NCBI RefSeq assembly: GCF_030348505.1
Contig: NZ_JAUCFJ010000002.1
Coordinates: forward strand, 3,972,001-4,036,000
Length of the DNA: 64,000 bases
Source: Lysinibacillus sp. G4S2
GTDB lineage: Bacteria; Bacillota; Bacilli; Bacillales_A; Planococcaceae
Direction of reading: 5' to 3'
Shown here: positions 1-9,443 of the stretch, piece after piece
Position numbering within the stretch: the first letter of the stretch is position 1
Layout of the letters: the number at the start of each line of letters is the position of its first letter
Position numbers and translations under genes: made by a program
Notes under the pieces: generated by a model
What the model saw: only the letters and a program-made list of their open reading frames with translations
Told to the model about the DNA's origin: nothing
The model's database searches: none

Positions 1-672
1 TATGCCTTCATGCGCTAAACCAGCATGTGCTGTTCTTCCCTTTACGTACACTCGGAAATACATAATCCCCCCATGACTTATTGTCATATTCAAATTATGT
101 GGCTCTGTCGAAATGTACCCATCTGTTACGAAGCCCTCCTCCAAACATGCTAAAGCTCCGCCTCCACCACCAGCTTCTTCTTCTATTACTGAATGTAGCT
201 GAACATCTCCAGCAATTGGATAACCTAAATCAATTAATGTTTTCAATGCGAACCAATTTGAAATAAGTCCTGCTTTCATATCTGCAGAGCCTCGACCGTA
301 TAACTTGTTTCCAATAATATCTCCACTCCATGGGTCCATCGTCCAATTTGAATATGGTTCTGGAGAAACAACATCTACATGCCCATGAATCGTTAATGAC
401 TTACCATTGGAGACACCTTTATGTATTCCGATAATATTTTTTCGGTCTTCAAACGGAATACCTGAATCAATAAACGCTTCATGAGCTGAAACCTTCTCAT
501 ATTTTGGTTCAATCTCATGCAAAATCAAGTTAAGTTCTTCATATTTTTTTTTCATGTATAATTGCATCTCTTGTTCATTACCAACAACGCTTTTTATACG
601 TACGACATCTTGAATTGTTTTAAATAATTCTTCTTTATTTTCTTCTATATACAGTCGAATTTTTTCTTTCAA
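1..672 (-). CDS. M20-family metallopeptidase / ArgE-DapE-type deacylase, 3' part missing
   Basis: The first 224 codons are present; the C-terminus lies beyond the window edge. A TTG start follows the strong site AAAGGAGTGATT. The metal-binding signature HGHVDVV lies near residue 120 and YGRGSADMKAG near residue 146. An acidic EEE motif follows; in M20 enzymes this region carries the catalytic glutamate and a zinc ligand. The family removes acyl or aminoacyl groups from amines and amino acids (acetylornithine deacetylase, succinyl-diaminopimelate desuccinylase). The exact substrate cannot be read from sequence. Position at the end of an amine-catabolism cluster suggests N-acyl amine or amino-acid deacylation (inference). 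Confidence 0.88.
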   Translation of the reverse strand, partial: MKEKIRLYIEENKEELFKTIQDVVRIKSVVGNEQEMQLYMKKKYEELNLILHEIEPKYEKVSAHEAFIDSGIPFEDRKNIIGIHKGVSNGKSLTIHGHVDVVSPEPYSNWTMDPWSGDIIGNKLYGRGSADMKAGLISNWFALKTLIDLGYPIAGDVQLHSVIEEEAGGGGGALACLEEGFVTDGYISTEPHNLNMTISHGGIMYFRVYVKGRTAHAGLAHEGI

Positions 673-749
673 AGCAATCACTCCTTTATTTACTTCTTGT
701 GTCATTAAAAAGAGGAAGATTATCTAAGAGATTCTCATCCTCTAAATAG

Positions 750-2138
750 TTAATTCAAGACTTTAATCTTATCTTCATTAAAAATCTCTTTATCTAATGA
801 CTCCAAGTCATCAATAGAGTCCATGCTTCCAAGTTCTTTTTTAAAGAATCTTGTTATAAACAGCATGTAAATGATTCCGATTATAAGCCAAACGATTCCA
901 CCTATAAATGCATCAGCGTGTAAATGATACCAAAGAACTCCAGTAGCTAATGCTCCGAAAGAAGGCATAATTAAGTACTTAAAGGTTTCACTGCCTGATC
1001 TCCTTTTCTGACGAATATAGAAAAGAACAATAACAGATTGGTTAACGAATGTGAATGCAATTAATGCCCCAAAGTTAATGACTGAAGCAATTAATTCTAA
1101 ATTTGGTCCTATTGCAAATAATGATACGATTCCCGTCAAAACAATCGTAAAAACAGGCGTTCTAAATTTAGGGTGTAAGTATCCGAAAGTTTTTTTAGGA
1201 AGTACACCATTTCTGCCCATAACAAACAGCAAACGAGATGCACTTGCATGAGATGCAAGTCCTGAAGCTACAGTAGCAGCGAAAGCTCCTGCAATGAAAA
1301 GCAGTTGGAATAACTTACCTCCTACATATAAACCAATTTCCGGCAATGTATCATCTACATTTTTGAACACAGAAACATCCGGGAATAATGCTTGTGTAAA
1401 ATAAGAAGCAATAAAGAAAATACCCCCACCGATTAAAACAGTTAGAAGGATTGCTCTAGGAACTGTTGATGTATCCTTTGCTTCTTCCGTATACATTGTT
1501 ATTGCGTCGAAACCGATAAACGAGAAAGCTACTACTGTTGCCCCAGTTAAAACGGCTATTAATTTTACATTTTCATGTGATAGTGGATGAATCGTGAATA
1601 AAGTACCAGTTCCCATACCGTTATAAAGTTGTACAGAAGCAAGTATTATGAAGATACCTATTAAACAAATCGTGAAAACAACGAGTATAAAGTTTAAGCT
1701 GGATGTTGATTCCATACTATAAGCATTAATTGCAGTAACTACAATGACATAAGCAAAAACCCAAATCCAAACAGGTACATTCGGAAACAGAGATTCCATA
1801 TATATTCGAATAATTAATGCATTAACTAAAGGTAATAATAAATAATCTAATAACGATGCCCATCCTACGAGGAATCCTAGATGAGACCCCATTGTTTCCC
1901 GGGTGTATGTATATGCTGAACCAGCAGCCGGGAATACCTGTACCATCTTTCCATAACTAATCGCTGTCAATACCATTACTAACAAGGCGACAAAATAAGC
2001 CATTGGTACTACACCATTTGTTAATTTTGATACAATTCCAAACGTATCAAAGACCACTGTAGGCGTCATATATCCTAATCCCAATGCAACAATTGACCAA
2101 ACACCTAATGACCTTTTGAGCGTAGTGTTATCTGTCAT
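750..2138 (-). CDS. APC-superfamily amino-acid/polyamine permease (PuuP-like)
   Basis: A 462-residue integral membrane protein with about 12 hydrophobic segments. The N-terminal helix reads SIVALGLGYMTPTVVFDTFG, followed by a glycine-rich FPAAGSAYTYTRETMGSHLG segment. This pattern resembles the putrescine importer PuuP and related amino-acid permeases. The family imports amino acids or polyamines by proton symport across the cytoplasmic membrane. It is adjacent and codirectional with a second permease of the same type and with deacylase, amidohydrolase, aminotransferase and aldehyde dehydrogenase genes. It is therefore probably the uptake arm of that pathway. The substrate is not determined. 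Confidence 0.88.
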   Translation of the reverse strand: MTDNTTLKRSLGVWSIVALGLGYMTPTVVFDTFGIVSKLTNGVVPMAYFVALLVMVLTAISYGKMVQVFPAAGSAYTYTRETMGSHLGFLVGWASLLDYLLLPLVNALIIRIYMESLFPNVPVWIWVFAYVIVVTAINAYSMESTSSLNFILVVFTICLIGIFIILASVQLYNGMGTGTLFTIHPLSHENVKLIAVLTGATVVAFSFIGFDAITMYTEEAKDTSTVPRAILLTVLIGGGIFFIASYFTQALFPDVSVFKNVDDTLPEIGLYVGGKLFQLLFIAGAFAATVASGLASHASASRLLFVMGRNGVLPKKTFGYLHPKFRTPVFTIVLTGIVSLFAIGPNLELIASVINFGALIAFTFVNQSVIVLFYIRQKRRSGSETFKYLIMPSFGALATGVLWYHLHADAFIGGIVWLIIGIIYMLFITRFFKKELGSMDSIDDLESLDKEIFNEDKIKVLN

Positions 2139-2196
2139 TCATTCATCCATCCTCTTTACATATTTTTAGCTGCTTCATTAATGTTTTAAACTGCGA

Positions 2197-3537
2197 CTAA
2201 TCAATCTGATCTGTATTGAGCACTGGTGGTTTATGCTTAAGACCTTTTGTCATAAATAATAAATAAATAACACCAATACCCAACCAAATACTACCAAGAG
2301 TAATCGAATAAACATCTAGATTGAAAAGCAAACAAGTTGTCAGTACTGCTCCGATTAATGGAAAAATCAAATAGAAGATTATCCCCTTTAAGGAGCGTTC
2401 TTTTCGCTTACCGTAATATAAAAATACAACGGATAGATTCACAGCAGTAAATGCAAGTAGGGCGCCAAAGTTAATGAAAGACGCGACAAAGGTTAGACTT
2501 AAAAACATTGCAGATAATGATAAAAGACCAATTAATAAAATGTTGTTGACTGGGGTTCTCGTTCTTTTATTTAGTTTTCCAAAAAAATTTTTAGGTAATT
2601 GTCCATCTCTTCCCATTGCGTATAATACACGTGCAGCACTTGCTTGAGATGCGGACGCGGAACCAAATACAACCACTGCAGTTTTTGCTAGGAATGCTGC
2701 TTGTAAGGCATTCCCGCCTACTAGGAAAGCAATTTCATAGGCAGCAGAATCAGCATCTTTAAAACTCGTATAATCTGGCCAAACATTATGTGCAAGATAA
2801 GATACGACTACAAAACATAATCCACCAATTATTGTTACTAAAGATATTGCACGTGGTATGTTTTTCTCCGGATTTTTTACTTCTTCTGAAAAAGTAGAAA
2901 CTGCATCAAAACCGAGGAAAGAGAAACATAATAGTGCAGCACCAGCAACTATATACTTAAATGACTCCTCGGTATTAATAAAGGGATCAAGGTTAAATAA
3001 AATGCCAGTCCCGGTTCCAGTTACTATTGATTTAACTGATAAGATGCAAAAGACAAGTATAAATAATACCGATAAGCCTATTACAATCATGTTGATATTT
3101 GCGCTTAACTTTACACCTTTAACATTTACAAACGTCACAAGAACTACTAATGTAAGTATCCAAACATACTGTGGAACTTCAGGTATGGCAGCTGAGAAGA
3201 AAATACCAAATAGTAAAAAATTAACCATTGGGATCAAGAGATAATCCATTAAAATTGCCCATCCCACTAAGAAACCAACATGAGAATTAATCGCTTTTTG
3301 CGCATAAGTATAGGCAGATCCCGCAATGGGGTATGCTTTTGCCATTTGACCATAACTATGAGCTGTAAACATCATCACAATTAATGCAATTACATACGAT
3401 CCAGCGACCATACCATGAGATATTTGAGAGGCTATGCCGTATGTGCTAAACACTGTAGTTAAAGCCATAAAGGCCAACCCAGTAACAACAACAGACGTTA
3501 AAGAAAGCGATCTAGACAAATTAACAGGATGTTTCAT
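2197..3537 (-). CDS. APC-superfamily amino-acid/polyamine permease, second copy
   Basis: A 446-residue multi-spanning permease of the same subfamily as its downstream neighbour. It shares the FSTYGIASQI and YPIAGSAYTYAQKAINSH signatures. The open frame extends 17 codons further upstream, but the ATG at 3537 has the strong site GAGGAGTGAAAAA just before it, so that start is preferred. The two permeases are clearly diverged paralogues, so they may take related but distinct substrates. The 59-bp gap between them suggests cotranscription. The upstream intergenic stretch holds a dispersed multi-hairpin repeat. Confidence 0.86.
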   Translation of the reverse strand: MKHPVNLSRSLSLTSVVVTGLAFMALTTVFSTYGIASQISHGMVAGSYVIALIVMMFTAHSYGQMAKAYPIAGSAYTYAQKAINSHVGFLVGWAILMDYLLIPMVNFLLFGIFFSAAIPEVPQYVWILTLVVLVTFVNVKGVKLSANINMIVIGLSVLFILVFCILSVKSIVTGTGTGILFNLDPFINTEESFKYIVAGAALLCFSFLGFDAVSTFSEEVKNPEKNIPRAISLVTIIGGLCFVVVSYLAHNVWPDYTSFKDADSAAYEIAFLVGGNALQAAFLAKTAVVVFGSASASQASAARVLYAMGRDGQLPKNFFGKLNKRTRTPVNNILLIGLLSLSAMFLSLTFVASFINFGALLAFTAVNLSVVFLYYGKRKERSLKGIIFYLIFPLIGAVLTTCLLFNLDVYSITLGSIWLGIGVIYLLFMTKGLKHKPPVLNTDQID

Positions 3538-3620
3538 TTTTTCACTCCTCGAATAGTAATAAAAAAATCTTCCCGGTAAAATGATCAATTAACTAAAATA
3601 GTAGGATCGTAGACTAATTC

Positions 3621-3877
3621 ACTATCAATTACGCCTTGGCGTAATTGCGTCCGGATTTTGAATTGTGCCCGCACAATTCATTCCTTTGAAAATCCGTGAC
3701 ATCCGCCGGAGGCTTTAGGCCAACATTATGTTGGTCATGCCGTCGTTGCCACAGGACGTGGCCCTTTTAGACGGCGTTCCTCTATTTCAGTAGGTGTTTG
3801 GACACCCACTGAAAAGGTACCAAAAATCGCATTCATCTCACCACCTATAGAGGTGGGAGTCTTCTGCTGAATAAAGA
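3621..3877 (-). repeat. Dispersed multi-hairpin repeat, family A, long copy
   Basis: A string of perfect short palindromes: AATTACGCC-TT-GGCGTAATT, then GAATTGTGC-CC-GCACAATTC, an ATGTTGG-type stem, and CCACCT-ATAG-AGGTGG at the other end. Related copies with the same ends lie at 54518-54600, 58661-58690 and 58823-58939. The ends are conserved and the middle varies in length. The element overlaps the 3' end of the amidohydrolase gene and supplies its last codons. It looks like a non-autonomous palindromic mobile element; an IS200/IS605 relationship is inference only. Confidence 0.75.
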
Positions 3878-5472
3878 TAAACAACTTCACCATCCATAAT
3901 TGTTAACAAAACTTTCGTTTGAAGAATTTCTTTATTTTCTACTTCAAAGAGGTTTTTATCTAGTACAATAATATCTGCTAATTTTCCAACTTCTAATGTA
4001 CCCAAATCTTTTTCTCTGAATGTGCTGTATGCTGAACCTTTTGTATACGATTTCAACGCTTCTGCGAGTGTTATCTGCTCTTGACTATTCCACTCATAAT
4101 CACCAGTAAAGTCTAGTCTCGTAATCGCATGGAAAATTTCTTTAAAAGGGTCTAATGTTGCAATTGGATAGTCTGTACCAAGAGCAATATACTCGACTGC
4201 GTCGTATAACGTTTTACATAAATACGTATAAGGGTCTTTCTCTTTACCGACACGCAAAGTATGACTTTCTTTTGGCATCAATGCTAGATGAGAAGGCTGT
4301 ACAGATGGAACAACCCCCAATTCTTTAAATCTCTTAATATCTGTCGGATGAATCACTTCAATATGCTCTAGCGCGTGTCGTGAATCTCTCACACCATTAT
4401 CCATCCTTGCTGCTTCAAATATATCTAGAGCAAGCCTAACTGCACCATCACCAATTGTGTGGAAGCGAATTTGAAATCCTTCTTTGTCCGCTTTTGTCAC
4501 CCAGTTTTTGATTGTTTCTACAGGAAAAGCTGTACTCCCTCGTGTTATAGGTTTGTCTAAATAAGGATCTAACATGTATGCGGTATGTCCAGTTACAACG
4601 CCATCAATAAACTGCTTAAGTCCTGCAAGCTGTAATTTTTCGGAATTATACTTTTCTCGCAAGCTTATCGCTCTATCTATATCATCATTTAACTCAGGGT
4701 AAAGATGAATTCGAGTCGTAAGTTTTCCAGCTTCCTCATATGCCTTATACATATCGAAACTATTTAACTTATCAAAACTACTTGCAAACAAATCATTTAC
4801 TGATGTAATGCCTAATTGAGCTGATTTTTTTAAGAACTCTTCAAACAATTCTTCTTTTCGTTTATCCGGAAATGCGAGAGCAATATCCACAACTAAATTC
4901 ATTGCTGTTTCAAGAAGAATTCCTGTGATTTCATTATTTTCATCTTTTTGAATCGTACCATTAGGAGGGTCTTCAGTTTCATTTGTAACCCTTGCATTTT
5001 CAAGTGCTAAACTATTAACCCACGAATAATGACCTTCTGCGTGGAAAAGAATAATCGGGCGATTAGGAACTACTTTGTCTAAAGAAAAACGTGTCGGCAA
5101 GCATTTCTCTGGCCAATTTGTATGATCCCATCCATAACCTATAATCCACTCATCAGCATGCACGTTTTCCGAGAATTGCTTTACTAAACTAGCAACTTCT
5201 TCTTCCGAATGAGCATCCGATAAATTGATACTTGCATGCGTGAAAAGACTACCAAACATGAGATGAAGGTGCGCATCATGAAATCCTGGCATAATGAGTT
5301 GGTTGCCATAATGAAATTCCTTCGTGTCTAAACCTATAAATGGTTTTATTTCATCCATCGAACCTACCGCAATGATTTTGTTACCTTTAATCGCAATAGC
5401 AGCTGGCTTTGCTTCATTTTCTAAACCTGTAAATACTGCTTCACTCGAAATAACTTTATCAGCGATAACCAT
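3838..5472 (-). CDS. YtcJ-type amidohydrolase
   Basis: A 544-residue metal-dependent hydrolase of the amidohydrolase superfamily (YtcJ/AepA-like). The HxH metal motif is in PGFHDAHLHL near residue 66. Further metal or active-site segments are FHTIGDGAV, HALEHIEVIH and the aspartate of ALGTDYPIA. These enzymes hydrolyse C-N bonds in cyclic or N-acyl amides in the cytosol; the substrate is unknown. A good site, GAGAGGAGTTATAA, precedes the ATG. A perfect CcpA cre site lies 58 bp upstream. The C-terminal tail SAEDSHLYRW is encoded by an inserted dispersed repeat and is not expected in homologues. A second paralogue lies at 11287-12906. Confidence 0.88.
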   Translation of the reverse strand: MVIADKVISSEAVFTGLENEAKPAAIAIKGNKIIAVGSMDEIKPFIGLDTKEFHYGNQLIMPGFHDAHLHLMFGSLFTHASINLSDAHSEEEVASLVKQFSENVHADEWIIGYGWDHTNWPEKCLPTRFSLDKVVPNRPIILFHAEGHYSWVNSLALENARVTNETEDPPNGTIQKDENNEITGILLETAMNLVVDIALAFPDKRKEELFEEFLKKSAQLGITSVNDLFASSFDKLNSFDMYKAYEEAGKLTTRIHLYPELNDDIDRAISLREKYNSEKLQLAGLKQFIDGVVTGHTAYMLDPYLDKPITRGSTAFPVETIKNWVTKADKEGFQIRFHTIGDGAVRLALDIFEAARMDNGVRDSRHALEHIEVIHPTDIKRFKELGVVPSVQPSHLALMPKESHTLRVGKEKDPYTYLCKTLYDAVEYIALGTDYPIATLDPFKEIFHAITRLDFTGDYEWNSQEQITLAEALKSYTKGSAYSTFREKDLGTLEVGKLADIIVLDKNLFEVENKEILQTKVLLTIMDGEVVYLYSAEDSHLYRW

Positions 5473-5529
5473 TTATAACTCCTCTCTTTACCTAAGATTT
5501 ACTTCTAATGGAACTCTTATAACAATTAA

Positions 5530-5544
5530 TTGAAAGCGCTTACA
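5530..5544. promoter_or_regulatory. Catabolite-responsive element (cre, CcpA site)
   Basis: TTGAAAGCGCTTACA matches the Bacillus cre consensus WTGNAARCGNWWWCA at every defined position. It lies 58 bp upstream of the amidohydrolase ATG, where CcpA-HPr(Ser-P) binding would repress transcription. This fits glucose repression of the catabolic cluster (inference). Confidence 0.8.
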
Positions 5545-5589
5545 CAAATAAAGAAGTTAAATAACCGCATTAAACAATGGACATCCACT

Positions 5590-5613
5590 GTTCGCCTATA
5601 AAAATAGGCGAAC
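5590..5613. terminator. Perfect hairpin between acyltransferase and amidohydrolase genes
   Basis: GTTCGCCTAT and ATAGGCGAAC form a perfect 10-bp stem with a 4-base A loop. It sits just downstream of the GNAT gene on the minus strand. No long U-tract follows, so it may be a weak terminator or an mRNA-stabilising hairpin. Confidence 0.5.
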
Positions 5614-5629
5614 ATAACGGACAAAAGAC

Positions 5630-6286
5630 TCATACTAATTTAAGCTTGTAAACTGGATTTTTCCATTCCAAAAGTGTTGCATATTCTAATGACTCAACAT
5701 CCCCAGGTAAATAGCCTGGCATTACTTTATTTAATACGTATCCGTTTTTCATTTGGAATGTTAATACAGGATCATATATTTTCCCTTTCATTACCTCTAG
5801 TGCATACTCATCTGCACTCATCTGCTCAGCATATTTATAGTAAAAAGGTATACGACCACCTACTAAGATACTTTCTAAGTTAAGTTTCTCACATATTCTT
5901 TTTCGGCCATCATACAAATGACGTCCCAATTGTAACCCTCTAAAATCTTCGTGTACTCCAATTTCAATACCATATAGGTTTCTACCATTAGGGTTATGAT
6001 TTCGAATAAATCCTAAATCACAGATTTGAAAATATGAGTGACTATCTCCGTAATCTTCAAAATTTACAATTAGACTTAAAGCGGTTCCTACAATTTTACC
6101 GTTATATTCTAGACAAATTTGACCTTCTGGAAACAACTCAATCTGACTTTCAAAATGCTCATATTTTAATGCCATATCAGGTCCAAAACACTTCATAGAA
6201 AGTGCGGCAACTTCAGCAAGATCCTCTTTTAAAATATTGCGGACAACTATTTCTTGTCCATTATTTTTTAAATTTACTTGAGACAT
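5630..6286 (-). CDS. GNAT-family N-acetyltransferase
   Basis: A 218-residue acetyltransferase-fold protein. The acetyl-CoA pyrophosphate-binding loop is visible as EDFRGLQLGRHLYDGR, a variant of the R/Q-x-x-G-x-G/A motif. The ATG at 6286 is preferred over an in-frame start 31 codons upstream because GAGGGTGA stands at the right spacing. The family transfers an acyl group from CoA to an amine. Within this cluster the likely role is acylation of an amine or amino-acid intermediate (inference). The same domain type is fused to a nitrilase in B. subtilis RamA/YhcX; here it stands alone. Confidence 0.75.
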   Translation of the reverse strand: MSQVNLKNNGQEIVVRNILKEDLAEVAALSMKCFGPDMALKYEHFESQIELFPEGQICLEYNGKIVGTALSLIVNFEDYGDSHSYFQICDLGFIRNHNPNGRNLYGIEIGVHEDFRGLQLGRHLYDGRKRICEKLNLESILVGGRIPFYYKYAEQMSADEYALEVMKGKIYDPVLTFQMKNGYVLNKVMPGYLPGDVESLEYATLLEWKNPVYKLKLV

Positions 6287-6453
6287 AATAAATTCACCCT
6301 CTTCTTTTATTGGAATAAAATTTAAGTTTATAACTTTATTAATTGTGTAGACTGTCTCCCATACATTCTTTAGAAACACGGTATGGGAGACATGGAGAAT
6401 GTAGATAAGTCTACTACAATATATTTAGTTACCTAGATTAGTGACATTTTCTA

Positions 6454-7875
6454 TTATTTTAAATAAATCGATACAAACTTCTTCTCCAAGTACTCCTCAA
6501 GTCCGTACCAACCGCCTTCTTTCCCCATTCCACTTTCCTTCATACCACCAAACGGAGCTTGTACAACCACTGGAGCTGGATCATTAATACCAACAATTCC
6601 GAACTCTAAAGCACGCATCATTCGTAAGCCTCGACCAATGTCTCGCGTATAACAATAAGCTGCAAGACCATATTCAGGATGGTTTGCTCTTTCAACTACC
6701 TCTTCTTCCGTCTTAAATGTATAAATTGGTGCAACTGGTCCAAATGTTTCTTCTGTTGTAATCTTCATATTATCGCTTGCATATTGAATAACTGTGGGCT
6801 CAAAGAAGTAACCGCTACCATTATTTAATGTAAATACATTACCACCCGTAATTACTTTACCATCATGTTTCACAGCGTCTTCTACTTGACTTTTCACTTT
6901 TTCAAGAGCCACTTTATTAATTACTGGACCGACATTTACGCCATCTTCTAATCCATTTCCTACAACTAATTTAGATACCTTTTCAGCTAACTTTCCTGAG
7001 AATTCATCAGCTACAGTTTCTGCTACGTAAATCCGGTTGGTGCTGATGCAAGTTTGACCTGAGTTAATAAACTTAGACACTAAGATACCATTAACTGCTG
7101 CGTCAATATCAGCATCTTCAAACACAATATACGGTGCGTGTCCACCAAGCTCCATTGATATTTTCTTCACTGTATCAGACGAATCACGGATAAGTTTTTT
7201 CCCCACACGCGTCGAGCCAGTAAATGTGATTTTACGAACGTCTGGGTTACTCGTCATCTCGTTTCCAATTTCTTCAGCTGGGCCAATTACCAGGTTTGCA
7301 ACTCCAGCAGGTAGTCCAACTTCATGAAAGCATTCGAATACTTTTATCGCTGAAAGAGGAGTTAAGTCAGCCGGTTTTAAAACAATCGTACAACCTGCAG
7401 CAAGTGCAGGTGCAATTTTTCTTGTAATCATCGATAACGGGAAATTCCATGGTGTAATAGCTGCACATACCCCAACAGGTTCGCGAATTACCATTAAGTG
7501 TTTATCAGCTGCAGATGCAGGAATTGTTTCCCCATAAATTCTCTTAGCTTCCTCTGCATACCATTCTAAATAACCGATCGCACCTGCAACTTCACGAGTA
7601 GCATCTGGTAAAGGCTTACCATTTTCAAGTGTAATTGTTTCAGCTAATTCTTTTGTTTTTTCTTTCATCAATTGAACCACTTGAAACAGGTAGTTGCTGC
7701 GCTCATTTCCAGTTGTCTTACCCCAGAATTCAAATGCTCTCTTCGCACTTTCGATTGCTTCTTTAGTTTCAGTTTTACCACCTGTAGCAACAGTTCTAAT
7801 TATTTCTCCTGTCGCAGGATTTGTTACATCCAATTTATTTCCTGTATCTCGCCATTCACCATTTATATAAAGCAC
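6454..7875 (-). CDS. NAD(P)-dependent aldehyde dehydrogenase, succinate-semialdehyde type
   Basis: A 473-residue aldehyde dehydrogenase of the GabD-like group. It has the Rossmann/substrate segment ITPWNFPLSMITRKIAPAL, the general-base motif MELGGHAP and the catalytic cysteine in NSGQTC. A GTG start at 7875 is chosen because GGGGGAGGTG lies five bases upstream; the longer frame would put this site inside the coding region. It would oxidise a (semi)aldehyde to the acid in the cytosol. The upstream aminotransferase makes semialdehydes from omega-amino compounds, so the two enzymes probably act in sequence. The actual substrate (GABA, beta-alanine, putrescine-derived or other) is not known. Confidence 0.9.
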   Translation of the reverse strand: MLYINGEWRDTGNKLDVTNPATGEIIRTVATGGKTETKEAIESAKRAFEFWGKTTGNERSNYLFQVVQLMKEKTKELAETITLENGKPLPDATREVAGAIGYLEWYAEEAKRIYGETIPASAADKHLMVIREPVGVCAAITPWNFPLSMITRKIAPALAAGCTIVLKPADLTPLSAIKVFECFHEVGLPAGVANLVIGPAEEIGNEMTSNPDVRKITFTGSTRVGKKLIRDSSDTVKKISMELGGHAPYIVFEDADIDAAVNGILVSKFINSGQTCISTNRIYVAETVADEFSGKLAEKVSKLVVGNGLEDGVNVGPVINKVALEKVKSQVEDAVKHDGKVITGGNVFTLNNGSGYFFEPTVIQYASDNMKITTEETFGPVAPIYTFKTEEEVVERANHPEYGLAAYCYTRDIGRGLRMMRALEFGIVGINDPAPVVVQAPFGGMKESGMGKEGGWYGLEEYLEKKFVSIYLK

Positions 7876-7937
7876 TAGAGCACCTCCCCCTTTTTTAACT
7901 TTAAACACCACTACTCAACTTACTTTATAGGAATAGT

Positions 7938-9314
7938 TTAGTTGCGTGTCTGTTTAAAAGCAGTAATCGAATCGTCTATAATTTGAATCATTTTTTCAAT
8001 TTCTTCTTTGTTAATAATAAGCGGTGGTGCAATTGCCACAATTTGGTTATACGCTCCAAGCGCTCTTAATATTAATTGGCGATTGAAACATGCGTCAACT
8101 ACCGCGTTTGCTGGGAAAACAGTTGGATCAAACAATTTTCCATTTGTTGGATCTTCATAAAGTTCAAATGCAGCCAACAGACCAATTACTCTGCAATTTG
8201 TTACAATACTATGTTTTTCAGCTAAGTAATCTAAACCTTTTTTAAGTTCTTTCTCCATTTCGTTTACGTGGTCAATAATATGATCACGCTCTAGTATTTC
8301 AATGTTTTTCAGTCCAATCGCACAAGCAGTCGGATGGCCACTATATGTGAAACCATGTGGGATAACAGCATCGAAGTTAGCAATTGTTTCTCTAATTTCA
8401 TCATTCATCATGACCCCGCCAAGTTGCGAATAACCACTCGTAATTCCTTTTGCAATTGACATCATATCAGGGACAACATTCCAGTTGCTTACACCAAACA
8501 TTTTCCCCGTACGACCAAATCCGCAAATAACTTCATCTGCCATGAAAAGGATATTGTGCTCGTCACAGATTTTACGAACTGCTTCTAAGTAACCTTCTGG
8601 TGGAATATTAACTCCGCCCGCACCTTGCACAGGTTCAATAATAATTCCGGCAATCGTCTCCGCACCTTCTCTTTCAATTGTTCCACGGATAGAATCTGCA
8701 TAGTTCGGGTCACTTTTATCACCTAACTCGCTGTTTAATAGGTGGGCTGTTGCACGAACAACTCCTTCTATATTTGATGATGCGAACTTGTGGTATGCTG
8801 CAAGACCAGTAGCTGTTTGCGCTCCTATTGTTACACCGTGATAAGCATTCGTTAGCGCAATAATCTTTCTTTTTTCTGATTTCCCTTTAAGCTCCCAGTA
8901 GAAACGAGCTAATTTAATTGCTGTATCATTTGATTCTGACCCACCAGAAGTGTAGAATACACTATTTAAATCTCCTGGTGCTAACTCAGCTAATTTTTCA
9001 GCAAGTAGAATGGATGGTTCATTTGAGAATCCTTTAAATGATGATGCATACGCGAGGGTAGATAATTGACTATTACCAGCATCTGCAAGTTCTTGATTCC
9101 CATGCCCTAAGTTCACGTTCCAAAGCATTGACATCCCGTCGATGTATTCCACATCATCCGTACTTGTAACTGTAACGCCTTTACCTTTAACAAAGATAAT
9201 AGGCGGTCCATTGTCAATTAAAGCCTTCGGATTTGTAGCTGGATGTAGCAAGTGCTTTTTGTCCAGTTTAGCTAACGCTACAGTTTTTGATTGTTGAGTA
9301 ATTTTAGTTGTCAT
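7938..9314 (-). CDS. Class III (omega-amino acid/diamine) aminotransferase
   Basis: A 458-residue PLP enzyme. It shows YTSGGSESNDTAIKLAR, the PLP-aspartate region ADEVICGFGRTGKMFG, and the Schiff-base lysine in SIAKGITSGYSQLGG. The fold type I, subgroup II family includes beta-alanine:pyruvate and putrescine:pyruvate aminotransferases. The ATG at 9314 has GGAGGTTTTATCA before it and replaces a start five codons upstream. It is the first gene of the leftward operon, divergent from the LysR gene. Product aldehydes would feed the downstream aldehyde dehydrogenase. Confidence 0.9.
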   Translation of the reverse strand: MTTKITQQSKTVALAKLDKKHLLHPATNPKALIDNGPPIIFVKGKGVTVTSTDDVEYIDGMSMLWNVNLGHGNQELADAGNSQLSTLAYASSFKGFSNEPSILLAEKLAELAPGDLNSVFYTSGGSESNDTAIKLARFYWELKGKSEKRKIIALTNAYHGVTIGAQTATGLAAYHKFASSNIEGVVRATAHLLNSELGDKSDPNYADSIRGTIEREGAETIAGIIIEPVQGAGGVNIPPEGYLEAVRKICDEHNILFMADEVICGFGRTGKMFGVSNWNVVPDMMSIAKGITSGYSQLGGVMMNDEIRETIANFDAVIPHGFTYSGHPTACAIGLKNIEILERDHIIDHVNEMEKELKKGLDYLAEKHSIVTNCRVIGLLAAFELYEDPTNGKLFDPTVFPANAVVDACFNRQLILRALGAYNQIVAIAPPLIINKEEIEKMIQIIDDSITAFKQTRN

Positions 9315-9443
9315 TGATAAAACCTCCATTTATAAATTAATATTTGCGATTGGATGGACACACTCTGGTATCAACTAACTTAAAACTGAAATACAGTTCA
9401 GAACCAATTTTCTAACTATTCTTAATTATAAAAATAGTATATC

